Source: Aliarcobacter faecis (GTDB lineage Bacteria > Campylobacterota > Campylobacteria > Campylobacterales > Arcobacteraceae). From it: a stretch of 64,000 bases of DNA. The DNA lies in NCBI RefSeq assembly GCF_013201705.1, contig NZ_CP053837.1:1984001-2048000 (forward strand). Direction: 5' to 3'. How positions within the stretch are numbered: position 1 is the stretch's first letter; each line of letters begins with the position of its first letter. Shown piece after piece: positions 8,508 to 17,811 of this stretch. Made by a program: the position numbers and the translations under genes. The notes below the pieces were generated by a model. The model did no database searches, was not told the origin of the DNA, and worked only from the letters and a program-made list of their open reading frames with translations.

Positions 8508-10067
8508 AATCTCTTGAATTAAAAAAGATGGAGTAACAACTCCTCTAAACTCATTTTTTGAAATAGACAGTATTAAGTTTAAAGTATCTGTTAAACTTGT
8601 ATTATTATCATAAAATTTTAAAGCTTCAAAAATAAATCCATCACTATTTAATGTAAGTTTTAGATGATTTTTATCTTTTCCTATTAATTCACTCTTAATT
8701 AATTTTGCATTTGATACATTAAAAATAGGTCTTTCATTTTCAAGTCCATAGGGTTCAAACTCTTCAATTATTGATATAAATTCTAAATCTACACTACTAA
8801 CATCAAGTTCACCTAAAGTTATATATTCATTATGTAAACTATCATTTACTTGATTTAATTCACTATTTATTATCTCTTTAAATGCCTCTAAATTTGAAGA
8901 GTTTAAAGATAAGCCAGCAGCATTCTTATGTCCACCAAAACCAAGAAGTAAGTGTGAAGCTTTTGATATTAACTCATATAAACTAATTTGTGAATTTGCT
9001 CTTGCACTTCCTTTTGCTATTCCATTATTTATAGAAAAGATAAAAGCTGGTTTTTTATACTTATTTGAGAGTTTTGAAGCAACTATTCCAATAACTCCTT
9101 CATGCCAATTCTCTCCCCAAACAACAACAGCTTTATCCAAAATTTTTATCTGTTTTTCAGCCTTAGAAGAGATATCCTCTTGCAAAGTTTTTCTATAATT
9201 ATTTAATTCATCTAAAACAGATAAAGCCTCATAGGCACTATTTTGACATTTTGATAATAAAAACTCTAAAGCTAAACTAGCATCCTCCATTCTTCCAGCA
9301 CTATTTATTTTAGGAGCTATTGTAAAACCTATATCATCTGAGACTAAAAACTCTTTTTGAATATGTTGATTTAATAGTTTAAATGCTTCTCTTTTTGAAC
9401 TTTTTATCTTCTTTAAACCTTGTTTTACCATTGTGTGATTAAGGCTTGTCATTGGCATAATATCTGCAATAATTGCCAAAGTTAATAGATCCAAATAAGA
9501 GCTTAAATCAATATTTGCATTTAACTCTTTTTTAATTGCAGCACAAAAATACCAAGCAACTTGAGCTCCACAAATCTCTTTAAACTCAAAATTACAATCA
9601 TTTTGCTTAGGATTTATTATTGCTAAAGCAAGAGGTATTTTTTCTCCAACTGTATGATGATCTGTTATAATTAAATCTACATTTTTCTCTTTTAAAATAA
9701 GTGAAGCCTCATAAGCACTAATTCCATTATCAACGGTAATAACAAGCCCTTCACTTATCATATCTGCTATTTTAGTAGATAATCCATAACCATGTTCAAA
9801 TCTATTTGGAATAATATAATCTACTTTTACTCCCAAATCTTCAAAAAATTCAAGCATAATTGTAGTTGAAACTACACCATCTACATCATAATCTCCAACA
9901 ATAGTTATCTTCTCTTTGTTTTGAATAGCTTCTTTTACTCTTTTTGTTGCAATATCTATATCTTTAAAACTGTTAGGTGATGGGATAGAAGCAAGTTTTG
10001 AATATGGATTATTCAAATGTCTTGCTTTTAGAATTTCAAAAAGTCTTTGCTTTGTGATTTTTGACAT
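8502..10067 (-). CDS. recJ: single-stranded-DNA-specific exonuclease RecJ
   Basis: A 5'-3' single-strand DNA exonuclease acting in mismatch repair, base excision repair and RecF-type recombination. At 521 residues it is near the usual length. The DHH phosphoesterase motifs are clear: VGDYDVDGV (Asp59, Asp61, Asp63), VDNG (Asp113) and TDHHTVG (Asp136-His137-His138). The DHHA1 domain follows with GFGGHKNAAGLSL. It starts one base inside the pyrG stop (shared T), so it is coupled to pyrG. The pyrG-recJ pair is also seen in Campylobacter genomes (from memory). Confidence 0.95.
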   Translation of the reverse strand: MSKITKQRLFEILKARHLNNPYSKLASIPSPNSFKDIDIATKRVKEAIQNKEKITIVGDYDVDGVVSTTIMLEFFEDLGVKVDYIIPNRFEHGYGLSTKIADMISEGLVITVDNGISAYEASLILKEKNVDLIITDHHTVGEKIPLALAIINPKQNDCNFEFKEICGAQVAWYFCAAIKKELNANIDLSSYLDLLTLAIIADIMPMTSLNHTMVKQGLKKIKSSKREAFKLLNQHIQKEFLVSDDIGFTIAPKINSAGRMEDASLALEFLLSKCQNSAYEALSVLDELNNYRKTLQEDISSKAEKQIKILDKAVVVWGENWHEGVIGIVASKLSNKYKKPAFIFSINNGIAKGSARANSQISLYELISKASHLLLGFGGHKNAAGLSLNSSNLEAFKEIINSELNQVNDSLHNEYITLGELDVSSVDLEFISIIEEFEPYGLENERPIFNVSNAKLIKSELIGKDKNHLKLTLNSDGFIFEALKFYDNNTSLTDTLNLILSISKNEFRGVVTPSFLIQEIL

Positions 10068-11683
10068 TATTTAAGGCTATTTGCCTGTTTTATAAACTCT
10101 AAAATTATAGGATTTGGAGTCTCTAAATGTGAAGTAAATTCTGGATGAAATTGAACTCCTACAAACCAAGGATGCTCTTTTAATTCAACTGCTTCAATAA
10201 GCCCATTTGACTCTCCACAAATAATCATTCCAGCATTTTCTAAAGCCTCTTTATACTTTGGATTTGCTTCATATCTATGTCTATGTCTTTCAAAATACTC
10301 TTTTTCCAATCCATAAGCTTTTTGAAGTTTTGAACCTTTTAATGGTTCAAATGGATACTCTCCTAATCTCATTGTTCCTCCCATTGGAGATTCATGAGTT
10401 CTTAATTGTTTATTTCCACTTTGATCCATAAATTCATCAATTAAATATATTAGTGGATTTGTTGTATTTTCATCAAACTCAATAGAGTTAGCATCTTCTA
10501 AACCTAAAACATTTCTTGCAAACTCAATTATTGATAGTTGCATTCCAAGACAAATTCCTAAGAAAGTAATATTATTTTCTCTTGCATATTTAATCGCTTG
10601 AAGTTTTCCTTCAACTCCCCTTGAACCAAACCCACCAGCAACTAAGATAGCATCAACATTACCAATAACTTCATAGGCTCCTAAATCTTCTATTCTCTCA
10701 CTATCACACCAATGAATATTAATTTTTGTATTTAAGTGAGCCCCTGCATGAACTAAAGCTTCAATTAAAGATTTATAAGACTCTTTAAGTCCTAGATATT
10801 TACCAACAAAAGCAATAGTAACTTCATCTTGTGGAACTAAAATATTTTTAACTAAAGTATCCCATTTTTCCATATTTGGTTTAATTTTGATATTAAAATG
10901 ATCTGATAGTGGAGTTAAAATCCCCTCTTTTATAAAATGAAGTGGAACTTGATATATTGATTGAGCATCTCCAGCTTCAATAACTGCATTTCTATCAATA
11001 TCACAAGAAAGAGCTAATTTATCTTTTAATGATTTTGGAAGCTCTTTTTCTGTTCTACAAACAAGCATATGAGGAGTAATTCCAATTCTTCTTAACTCTT
11101 GAACTGAGTGTTGAGTTGGTTTTGTTTTAAGTTCACCTGCTGCTTTTATAAAAGGAACCAAACTTACATGAATATTCATAGTATTTGATTTTGGAAGTTC
11201 ATGCCTAATTGATCTAATTGCCTCCAAAAATGGTAAACTCTCAATATCTCCAACAGTTCCACCAATTTCAATGATTAAAAACTCATTTCCTTCAGCAGCA
11301 GCAAAAATTCTCTCTTTAATTTCATCAACAACATGAGGAATTACTTGAATAGTTTTTCCTAAATAACCACCCTCTCGTTCTCTTTTGATTACACTTTGAT
11401 AAACTTGTCCTGTTGTAAAACTATTGATTTTTGATAAAGTTTTATCTATAAATCTCTCATAATTTCCTAAATCTAAATCCGTTTCAGCTCCATCAGCAGT
11501 TACAAAAACTTCACCATGTTCAAGAGGACTCATTGTCCCTGGGTCTACATTTAAGTACGGGTCAATTTTTAACATACTTACTTTAAATCCTGATTGCTTT
11601 AATATTGCAGCAATTGAAGCAGAAGTTATACCTTTTCCTAAAGAACTAAGAACTCCACCCGTTACAAAAATGAATTTTGTCAT
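10067..11683 (-). CDS. pyrG: CTP synthase
   Basis: Makes CTP from UTP, ATP and glutamine. The N-terminal synthetase domain opens with [26 protein letters not shown] and continues with [40 protein letters not shown]. The C-terminal class I glutaminase holds the nucleophile Cys378 in FLGICLGMQ, and the VQFHPEFTS block supplies the His and Glu of the triad. The 538 residues are typical. Upstream of recJ with a one-base overlap. Confidence 0.98.
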   Translation of the reverse strand: MTKFIFVTGGVLSSLGKGITSASIAAILKQSGFKVSMLKIDPYLNVDPGTMSPLEHGEVFVTADGAETDLDLGNYERFIDKTLSKINSFTTGQVYQSVIKREREGGYLGKTIQVIPHVVDEIKERIFAAAEGNEFLIIEIGGTVGDIESLPFLEAIRSIRHELPKSNTMNIHVSLVPFIKAAGELKTKPTQHSVQELRRIGITPHMLVCRTEKELPKSLKDKLALSCDIDRNAVIEAGDAQSIYQVPLHFIKEGILTPLSDHFNIKIKPNMEKWDTLVKNILVPQDEVTIAFVGKYLGLKESYKSLIEALVHAGAHLNTKINIHWCDSERIEDLGAYEVIGNVDAILVAGGFGSRGVEGKLQAIKYARENNITFLGICLGMQLSIIEFARNVLGLEDANSIEFDENTTNPLIYLIDEFMDQSGNKQLRTHESPMGGTMRLGEYPFEPLKGSKLQKAYGLEKEYFERHRHRYEANPKYKEALENAGMIICGESNGLIEAVELKEHPWFVGVQFHPEFTSHLETPNPIILEFIKQANSLK

Positions 11684-11767
11684 TAAAATACTCCATAAAA
11701 ATTATTTAATTTGTAAAATATATAAGCTGTGATTTTATCTAAAAGTTTATAATAAGCAATTTAAAGA

Positions 11768-11799
11768 GGTAGAGTGTAAGACTATTTTTACACTCTACC
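11768..11799 (-). terminator. terminator of ccoG
   Basis: A perfect 12-bp stem GGTAGAGTGTAA / TTACACTCTACC with an 8-nt loop, about 10 bases after the ccoG stop in the minus direction. It is unusually GC-rich for this DNA and is followed by TCTTTAAATT. The T run is weak, but the position and stability argue for termination. Confidence 0.7.
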
Positions 11800-11808
11800 A
11801 AAAATTAT

Positions 11809-13191
11809 TTATTTAAGTTTATCGGCTCTAGGGAAAAAGAAAGTAGCATTTCTAACTACCTTAACTTTCTCTGGGTCCTCTTTTGCATAAGCTTTTAATG
11901 TAATAGGAATAGGAGTATCTTTAGAACTATCGTTTACCAAAAGTTTATCTGTTTCTAAAATTACAACTTTTTTAGCCATTTTCCCTGGACTTAATGTAAA
12001 TGGTTCAAATCTCGTAATTTTAATATCTGGATTATTTGTAATTTCAAGTTCATATGTAAGAGGCTTTGACTCAGTATTTTGGAAAAGTAATAAATATGTA
12101 TTTGATACAACATTATTCTCTTTTATTTTATATAGCTCTGTATCCTTATTTACATTTAAAAGCATATACTCTTTTTCCCCACTCATTAAGAATAATATAC
12201 TAATAGTAATTGCTAAAGCTACAAAATACATAATTGTATTTTTTCTAAGTACCTTAGTTGGTTCGTTATATACAATATTATTAGTACTTGACCATTGAAC
12301 TAAAGATGGTTTTCCTAATTTTCCCATAACTGTCGTACAGGCATCAACACATTCAAGACAGTTTATACACTCAAGTTGCATCCCTTTTCTTATATCAATA
12401 TGAGTTGGACAAACACTAACACAGGCTTCACAGGCTGTACATTCGCTAGAAGGATCAACAAAATCTTTTATTTTAAAGATTGTCTTCTCTTTTTGCTCAT
12501 TATAAATATTTCCACCTCTTGAAGTTGAGTAAATCGCTTGATATGTATTATTATCATATAAAACAGATTGAACTCTTGAATAAGGACAGATATAAATACA
12601 AAAATCCTCTTTTAAAATAATTACATCATATATTAAAAATCCAGCTATACATAAAACCATTCCTATAAGAAATAGATGTTCTGTTGGTTCTTTTAAGTAT
12701 GCAAAGAAATCAGCAGGAGGAACAAAAAACCACATAAAATTTGAAGCTGCAATCAGAGATAAAATAGACCATAAAGCAATACCAACTGCTTTTTTGAACC
12801 TATTCTCATTTTTACTTAAATCTATATCTTTTTGTTTGTTTTTTATTCTTCTAAGTTTTAAAAGTGTTGATTCAATTAAATCTCTATAAATTACCCTAAA
12901 AATTGTTTGTGGACAACTCCAACCACACCAAGCACGACCTCCAATAGCAGTAAGGGCAAAAATTCCTAAAAATAGAAGCATTAATAAGAATGGCATAAGA
13001 TATAACTCTTGCATATCAAATGCTGTTCCCATTAAATGAAATTGTTTTTTATCAAATGATAATAGGAAAATTTGGTTACCATTTATTTGAATAAATGGGA
13101 TTGCTAAAGAGATAATTGTAGCAAGAGTATATCCTACATATCTTCTATATCGATAAGGTGTCTTATCTAAATATTCATTTTTTTCTTTCAT
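11809..13191 (-). CDS. ccoG: cytochrome c oxidase accessory protein CcoG (FixG/RdxA)
   Basis: A membrane iron-sulfur protein that helps deliver copper to cbb3-type cytochrome oxidase, probably by reducing Cu(II). The 460 residues contain about five hydrophobic helices, the FixG motif GGRAWCGWSCPQTIF early on, and a double 4Fe-4S ferredoxin stretch from Cys251 (CTACEACVSVCP...CINCLECVDAC). A C-terminal immunoglobulin-like periplasmic domain ends the protein. The ccoNOQP genes are not in this window. It is transcribed alone, divergent from the double-thioredoxin gene across a 260-bp gap rich in dyad symmetry, and ends in a strong terminator. Confidence 0.95.
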   Translation of the reverse strand: MKEKNEYLDKTPYRYRRYVGYTLATIISLAIPFIQINGNQIFLLSFDKKQFHLMGTAFDMQELYLMPFLLMLLFLGIFALTAIGGRAWCGWSCPQTIFRVIYRDLIESTLLKLRRIKNKQKDIDLSKNENRFKKAVGIALWSILSLIAASNFMWFFVPPADFFAYLKEPTEHLFLIGMVLCIAGFLIYDVIILKEDFCIYICPYSRVQSVLYDNNTYQAIYSTSRGGNIYNEQKEKTIFKIKDFVDPSSECTACEACVSVCPTHIDIRKGMQLECINCLECVDACTTVMGKLGKPSLVQWSSTNNIVYNEPTKVLRKNTIMYFVALAITISILFLMSGEKEYMLLNVNKDTELYKIKENNVVSNTYLLLFQNTESKPLTYELEITNNPDIKITRFEPFTLSPGKMAKKVVILETDKLLVNDSSKDTPIPITLKAYAKEDPEKVKVVRNATFFFPRADKLK

Positions 13192-13451
13192 AAAGTGACC
13201 TTTTGTGACATTTTTAAAATTTTATATAAATAAAGCTTATTATTTGCATAAGTATTCATAAGTTTTAATTATAATTAAATGTTTATCTTCTCTAATTTAC
13301 TTAAAAAATGATATCATTTAAAGACTAAAATTATTTATTATTCAACCAGAAGAGATAAATTTATTTTAGATTTTGTAAATTTGAGTTTTTTATATAACAA
13401 TTAACTCTATTATTATACAAAATAAAATTATTTTAAATAAGGGAGAGATTT
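13192..13451. promoter_or_regulatory. 260-bp divergent control region, ccoG / double-thioredoxin gene
   Basis: No open frame or RNA gene is seen. It holds a direct repeat CATAAG-N4-CATAAG (13247-13262), a 16-bp perfect palindrome TTTAATTATAATTAAA (13264-13279) whose core ATTATAAT can serve as a -10 box in both directions, and a 14-bp perfect palindrome AAATGATATCATTT (13306-13319). The plus-strand gene has a ribosome binding site GGGAGAG just before its ATG. The palindromes could be operators, but AT-rich DNA produces such symmetry by chance fairly often. Confidence 0.5.
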
Positions 13452-14468
13452 ATGAAATTCATATATAGAAGTTTTGTAGCACTTTTTGTTTCAATACTTT
13501 TTATTACAAATTTAAGTGCAAAAGAGGCAAAAATAATTGGTGCATCAAATCACACTATACCTAGTTGGTTTAAAGATAGCTTTTTAGATATTTCTGAAGA
13601 TATTGAAGAAGCATCTGAAAAAAATAAACATTTTATGATATTTTTGGACTTTGAAGGTTGTCCATATTGCTCTAAAATGTTAAAAGAGAGCTTTGAAGAA
13701 GATAATAAAACGAGCCAATTTATCAAAACAAATTTTGATGTAATCGAATTAAATGTTAAAGGTAGTAAAGAGATAACTTGGATTGATGGAGATATTGTAA
13801 CAGAAAAAGAGCTAACTGAAAAATTAAAAATTCAATATAGCCCAACTATTCTTATTTTCTCAGCAAATAAACAGATAGTTGCTAGAGTAAATGGTTATAG
13901 AAATAGTGTTAATTTTCAATATATCTTAGATTTTGTACAAACAAAAAAATATGAAAATATGAATTTAGCAACATATTTAAATAAAGTTGAAAAAAATGAG
14001 ATTTATAAACTTCAAACAAATAAAATGTTTAAAGATTTAAATGATTTATCAAAAATTTCTACTCCTCTTGCTGTTATCTTTGAAGATGGAAGTTGTACTC
14101 AATGTGAACATTTCCATAATAAAATTCTTACAAATAAAGATGTTAAAGATGAGTTTAGTAAATTTACAGTTGTTAGAGTTGATGCAAATAGTAATAGTGA
14201 AATTATAACTCCTGATGGTGTAAAAACAACTCCAAAAGAGTGGGCAAATAATTTAAATTTAGATTATAGACCAGCTGTTCTACTTTTTGATAATAAAAAA
14301 TTAATCTCTACAATAGATGCTTTACTTTTTCCATTTCATTTCAAAGAAGTTTTAAGATATGTTAGTGGAAAACATTATGTAGAATACCCAAATAGTTATT
14401 TAGACTATTTAAGAGTAAGACAAGATGAACTTATAAAAAATGGTATTTCTATTAATGTAGGTGAATAA
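13452..14468 (+). CDS. periplasmic protein with two thioredoxin-fold domains
   Basis: A 338-residue exported protein with a signal peptide (residues 1-23, ending LSAKEA) and two tandem thioredoxin-like domains. The first has the redox motif CPYC (70-73) in DFEGCPYCSKM and a cis-proline in YSPTILIF. The second has CTQC (215-218) in EDGSCTQCEHF and a proline in YRPAVLLF. CPYC resembles the glutaredoxin/thioredoxin-related SoxW and DsbC-like families; it is not a classical CGPC thioredoxin. A thiol reductase or isomerase role in the periplasm is likely, and its divergent position next to ccoG hints at cytochrome or copper-centre assembly, which is inference. The proposed partners are not in the window. 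Confidence 0.8.
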   Translation: MKFIYRSFVALFVSILFITNLSAKEAKIIGASNHTIPSWFKDSFLDISEDIEEASEKNKHFMIFLDFEGCPYCSKMLKESFEEDNKTSQFIKTNFDVIELNVKGSKEITWIDGDIVTEKELTEKLKIQYSPTILIFSANKQIVARVNGYRNSVNFQYILDFVQTKKYENMNLATYLNKVEKNEIYKLQTNKMFKDLNDLSKISTPLAVIFEDGSCTQCEHFHNKILTNKDVKDEFSKFTVVRVDANSNSEIITPDGVKTTPKEWANNLNLDYRPAVLLFDNKKLISTIDALLFPFHFKEVLRYVSGKHYVEYPNSYLDYLRVRQDELIKNGISINVGE

Positions 14469-14494
14469 AATTTTATCTTTCTTGATTTTGATAC

Positions 14495-14541
14495 CAAATT
14501 GATACTATTTTTTCATATAATCAATTTGTCATTTGACAAAT
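14495..14541. repeat. two overlapping inverted repeats in a convergent gap
   Basis: CAAATTGAT (14495-14503) is repeated inverted as ATCAATTTG (14520-14528) across 16 nt, and ATTTGTCA / TGACAAAT (14524-14541) form a second near-perfect palindrome with a 2-nt centre. The two are mutually exclusive because they share ATTTG. They sit between the thioredoxin gene and the terminator before argD. No function can be assigned. Confidence 0.45.
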
Positions 14542-14554
14542 AATTTTAAATTCG

Positions 14555-14582
14555 AAATATAAGAGAATTATCTCTTATATTT
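14555..14582. terminator. bidirectional terminator, double-thioredoxin gene / argD
   Basis: A perfect 12-bp stem AAATATAAGAGA / TCTCTTATATTT with loop ATTA, followed on the plus strand by ATTTTATTTTATTT. The argD stop codon lies at the right edge of the stem. It serves the convergent pair. Confidence 0.75.
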
Positions 14583-15768
14583 ATTTTATTTTATTTAAAG
14601 TAGCTTGAAGTCTTTTAAATCCCTCATCAATTTCAAATTTTGAGATAGTAAGAGCAGGTAAAAATCTTAAAGTATTATTTCCCGATTTTAAAACCATAAC
14701 TCCACACTCAAAGGCAGTTTTAATTAAAAGAGCTAAAGTATCACCATCTTTTACTCTTAATCCTCTCATTAATCCTAAACCAACATGAGTTATAAAAATA
14801 TCTCTATTGTTTTCATAAAGTTCATCTAATTTTTTTGTAAAGTAGATAATAGTTTCATCTAATTTTCCACTATCTTTTAACTCTTCTAATATATCTAAAA
14901 CTTCCAAACCAGTAGATGTTACAAGGTAGTTCCCACCAAAAGTGCTTCCATGATCTCCAGCACCCCAAATATCTTTATGTTTTGTAATAACTGCACCAAT
15001 AGGAACTCCCCCACCAAGACCTTTTGCTAAAGTTATAATATCTGGTTCAATTTCATATAAATTTGAAGCTAAAAACTCTCCAGTTCTATAAACTCCTGTT
15101 TGAACCTCATCAATTATTAATAAAATATTATTATCTTTTAAAAATTTTGCTAACTCTTGAATTTTATCTTTAGGAAATGGTAAAATTCCACCCTCTCCTT
15201 GAACTAGTTCAATCATAACTGCAACTGTTTCATCATCTATTGCATTATAAACATCATCTATTGCATTAAATGAAAAACCATCTGGATATGGAGCAAATTT
15301 ACTTTGATGAAATGAACTCTGACCTGTCGCTTTTACAGTTGTTATAGTTCTTCCATGAAAAGAGTTCTCTAAAGTAATGATTTTATATCTTTTCTTCTCA
15401 AACTTTATCTCACCATAAGTTCTTGCTATTTTTATAGCTCCTTCATTTGCTTCAGCTCCACTATTTGCAAAAAATGTTCTTACATCATAACCACTTAACT
15501 CTTTAATTTTTTTTGCTAAAAGTGCTTGTGGTTCTATTACATAAAGGTTTGAAGTATGTAGTAAATTTGAAGCTTGCTCAAATATCTTTTTAGCAACTCT
15601 AGCATTACCATGCCCTACACTTGTTACCCCAATTCCTGAAGTAAAATCTACATAATCTCTGTTTTCATCATCAAAAAGTGTTGCATTCAAACCTTTTTTA
15701 AAATTTATATAATTTCTAGCATATGTATGAAGTACATACTCTTTATCTAATTTTTCTATATCTTTCAT
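14581..15768 (-). CDS. argD: acetylornithine aminotransferase (class III PLP aminotransferase)
   Basis: Transfers the amino group of N-acetylornithine to 2-oxoglutarate in arginine synthesis; family members often also act on succinyl-diaminopimelate. The 395 residues are typical. Visible marks are DFTSGIGVTSVGHGN, FANSGAEANEGAIKIAR (phosphate binding), SFHGRT, IDEVQTGVYRTG with the PLP-pairing Asp, and the Schiff-base lysine in TLAKGLGGGVPIGA. It starts behind AGGAAAG. Monocistronic. Distinguishing ArgD from close ornithine aminotransferases rests on the overall pattern, so the exact substrate is slightly uncertain. Confidence 0.93.
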   Translation of the reverse strand: MKDIEKLDKEYVLHTYARNYINFKKGLNATLFDDENRDYVDFTSGIGVTSVGHGNARVAKKIFEQASNLLHTSNLYVIEPQALLAKKIKELSGYDVRTFFANSGAEANEGAIKIARTYGEIKFEKKRYKIITLENSFHGRTITTVKATGQSSFHQSKFAPYPDGFSFNAIDDVYNAIDDETVAVMIELVQGEGGILPFPKDKIQELAKFLKDNNILLIIDEVQTGVYRTGEFLASNLYEIEPDIITLAKGLGGGVPIGAVITKHKDIWGAGDHGSTFGGNYLVTSTGLEVLDILEELKDSGKLDETIIYFTKKLDELYENNRDIFITHVGLGLMRGLRVKDGDTLALLIKTAFECGVMVLKSGNNTLRFLPALTISKFEIDEGFKRLQATLNKIK

Positions 15769-15798
15769 AATTCTTTCCTAATTTTTTATAAATTATTT

Positions 15799-16110
15799 TT
15801 ATAAACTAAGGCTTACTATACAATCTTTTAAAATATCTGGTTTAGAAATTTTTAGTTTTAAATTTTCTATCTCATAATTTTGTTTTATAATTCTTGCCAA
15901 AGTTTCAACAGCATCTTCTAAAAGCTCAAATTTCCTCTCTTTCATTGTCCTTTTTACAAGATTACTAACCTCTGTATAATCAATAAAAGATTTATTTTTA
16001 AACTCATAATCAAAGCTAATATTTACAATAACTCTTTGCCTCTTTTTTCTTTCAAAATCAAGAATTCCAATAATACATTTAAAAGTTAAATTCTCTATAT
16101 GTACTCTCAT
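15799..16110 (-). CDS. folB: dihydroneopterin aldolase
   Basis: A folate-pathway enzyme that cleaves 7,8-dihydroneopterin to hydroxymethyldihydropterin and glycolaldehyde. The short 103-residue protein has MRVHIENLTFKCIIGILDFERKKRQRVIVNISFDYE, the FolB start in which the conserved E-R-x-x-x-Q segment is present, then the LLEDAVETLARIIKQ helix and the final strand KLKISKP. Its start overlaps the plsY stop by 4 bp, so it is translated with plsY. Confidence 0.9.
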   Translation of the reverse strand: MRVHIENLTFKCIIGILDFERKKRQRVIVNISFDYEFKNKSFIDYTEVSNLVKRTMKERKFELLEDAVETLARIIKQNYEIENLKLKISKPDILKDCIVSLSL

Positions 16111-16730
16111 ATTACTTTTTTCTCTTCACCTTTTATAAGTCTTATAATATTTGGTATATGTTTATATAAAATAATAAAGGCTATTAAATACATAGGAGCA
16201 TTTGAACCAATATTTAAACCATTATTTATAAAAATTGCACTAATTACAACTGCAACAAGCCCTAAAAGACTAGAAAGTGATGATATTTTTAAAACTTTTG
16301 CAAAAACAAGCCAAACAACAGCACCAATTAGTGTTGAAATTGGAATTAAAACTATATAAACTCCAAGTCCAGTTGCTACCCCTTTTCCACCTTCAAGTCC
16401 TAAATATATTGAGTAACAGTGTCCTAATACACTTAAAACTGCCATTGCCCAAAGCGTCTCATAACTTAAATTAAGGCTAAGTCCTATAAGTAGAAGAATT
16501 GTCCCTTTTAAAGCATCTAAAATAACTGTTGCTATACCAAGTTTTTTTGCTAAAGTAGGATTTGTTTGCTTCACAACTCTTAGAACATTTGTAGCACCTA
16601 TACTTTTACTTCCTTGAGTTTTTATATTAACTCCTGCAAAAGTTTTTGCCAAAATAAGTCCAAAAGGAATAGACCCAACCAAATAAGCTAAAAGATAAAA
16701 AATTATATTTTGATTTGTAAAAAAATCCAT
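16107..16730 (-). CDS. plsY: acyl-phosphate glycerol-3-phosphate acyltransferase
   Basis: An inner-membrane enzyme that makes lysophosphatidic acid from acyl-phosphate and glycerol-3-phosphate, the first step of phospholipid synthesis. Several membrane helices surround the family motifs YLVGSIPFGLILAK, GSKSIGATNVLRVVKQTNP and LEGGKGVATGLGVYI. The frame extends to a TTG at 16733, but the ATG at 16730 is better placed 6 nt from AAAGG, so a 207-residue product is preferred. Cotranscribed with folB and divergent from nadA. Confidence 0.95.
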   Translation of the reverse strand: MDFFTNQNIIFYLLAYLVGSIPFGLILAKTFAGVNIKTQGSKSIGATNVLRVVKQTNPTLAKKLGIATVILDALKGTILLLIGLSLNLSYETLWAMAVLSVLGHCYSIYLGLEGGKGVATGLGVYIVLIPISTLIGAVVWLVFAKVLKISSLSSLLGLVAVVISAIFINNGLNIGSNAPMYLIAFIILYKHIPNIIRLIKGEEKKVI

Positions 16731-16760
16731 CAATAACCTTTGTTATTTATTAAAATTAAA

Positions 16761-16793
16761 TGGGATTATAACCAAAATTTTGCTATATTCCCA
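16761..16793. promoter_or_regulatory. mirror-image divergent promoters of plsY and nadA
   Basis: Around a central AAAATTTT, the plus strand reads TTTTGCTATATTCCCA and the minus strand TTTTGGTTATAATCCCA. The TATATT (plus, 16784-16789) and TATAAT (minus, 16770-16765) boxes give leaders of about 25 nt for each gene, each with an AAAGG ribosome binding site. The near symmetry may also be an operator for a regulator acting on both genes. Confidence 0.55.
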
Positions 16794-16821
16794 CTTAATA
16801 AAAATTTGAAAAGGTTTTATT

Positions 16822-17811
16822 TTGAATTATAAAGAAGAGATTTTAAAACTAAAAAAAGAGTTAGATGTAGTTTTAGTAGCACACTTTTACCAAAGAGATG
16901 AAGTATTTGAACTAGCTGATATAACAGGGGATAGTCTTGAATTAGCAAAAAAAGTTATGCAAAGCGATAAAGAGTTTGTTGTATTTTGTGGAGTTGGATT
17001 TATGGGAGAGAGTGCAAAAATTTTAAATCCACAAAAAAGAGTTTTAATGCCAAGAATTGCTTGTTGTGCAATGGCTAGAATGATAGATGAAGGGTATTTT
17101 TTAGAGAATTTAAAAAAGATGAATGAAGCTGGAATTTCAAATGATGATATTCTTCCAATTACCTATATAAACTCTAGTGCCAGTGTAAAAGCAAGAGTTG
17201 GAGAAATGGGTGGAGTAGTTTGTACATCTTCAAATGCTTATAAAATAATTGAAAAAGGTTTAGAAAGTGGTAAAAAAATCTTCTTCGTTCCTGATCGCTG
17301 TTTAGGACAAAACTTTGCAAAAAGTTTAGGACTAAAATCAGCAGTTATTGGAGATGGAACAGATTTAAAAGAGGCTGACATTATTTGCTACAATGGATTT
17401 TGTAGTGTACATCAACAATTTAATATTGATGATATAGATTTTTATAGAGAAAAATATCCAAATATTATTGTAGCTGTTCATCCAGAGTGTGACCCAGCAG
17501 TTTGTGATAAAGCTGATTTTGTTGGTTCAACTTCACAACTAATAAAATTTATAAAAGAGCTTCCTGAAGATCAAAAAGTTGTTGTTGGAACAGAATTTAA
17601 TATGGTAAATAGACTTCGAGAAAAAAATACATATATCTTAAGTTCAACAAAACCAGAGTGTCCAACTATGAATGAAACAACTTTAGAACATGTTTATTTA
17701 ACTTTAAAATCTATAAAAGATAATAAAATTAGTGAATTAACAGAGATAAAAGTAGATGAAAAAACAAGATATTGGGCGAAAATAGCACTAGAGAGGATGT
17801 TTGAGATATGA
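16822..17811 (+). CDS. nadA: quinolinate synthase
   Basis: Condenses iminoaspartate with dihydroxyacetone phosphate to quinolinate, using a 4Fe-4S cluster. The 329 residues carry the three expected cluster cysteine segments: CCAMA (81/82), NGFCSVH (Cys194) and KPECPTMN (Cys280). HFYQRDEV and GDSLELA near the start are typical. Translation starts at a TTG, preceded by AAAAGG; no ATG fits. First gene of the long plus-strand run and overlapping nadC by 4 bp. The aspartate oxidase partner nadB is not in the window. Confidence 0.96.
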   Translation: MNYKEEILKLKKELDVVLVAHFYQRDEVFELADITGDSLELAKKVMQSDKEFVVFCGVGFMGESAKILNPQKRVLMPRIACCAMARMIDEGYFLENLKKMNEAGISNDDILPITYINSSASVKARVGEMGGVVCTSSNAYKIIEKGLESGKKIFFVPDRCLGQNFAKSLGLKSAVIGDGTDLKEADIICYNGFCSVHQQFNIDDIDFYREKYPNIIVAVHPECDPAVCDKADFVGSTSQLIKFIKELPEDQKVVVGTEFNMVNRLREKNTYILSSTKPECPTMNETTLEHVYLTLKSIKDNKISELTEIKVDEKTRYWAKIALERMFEI

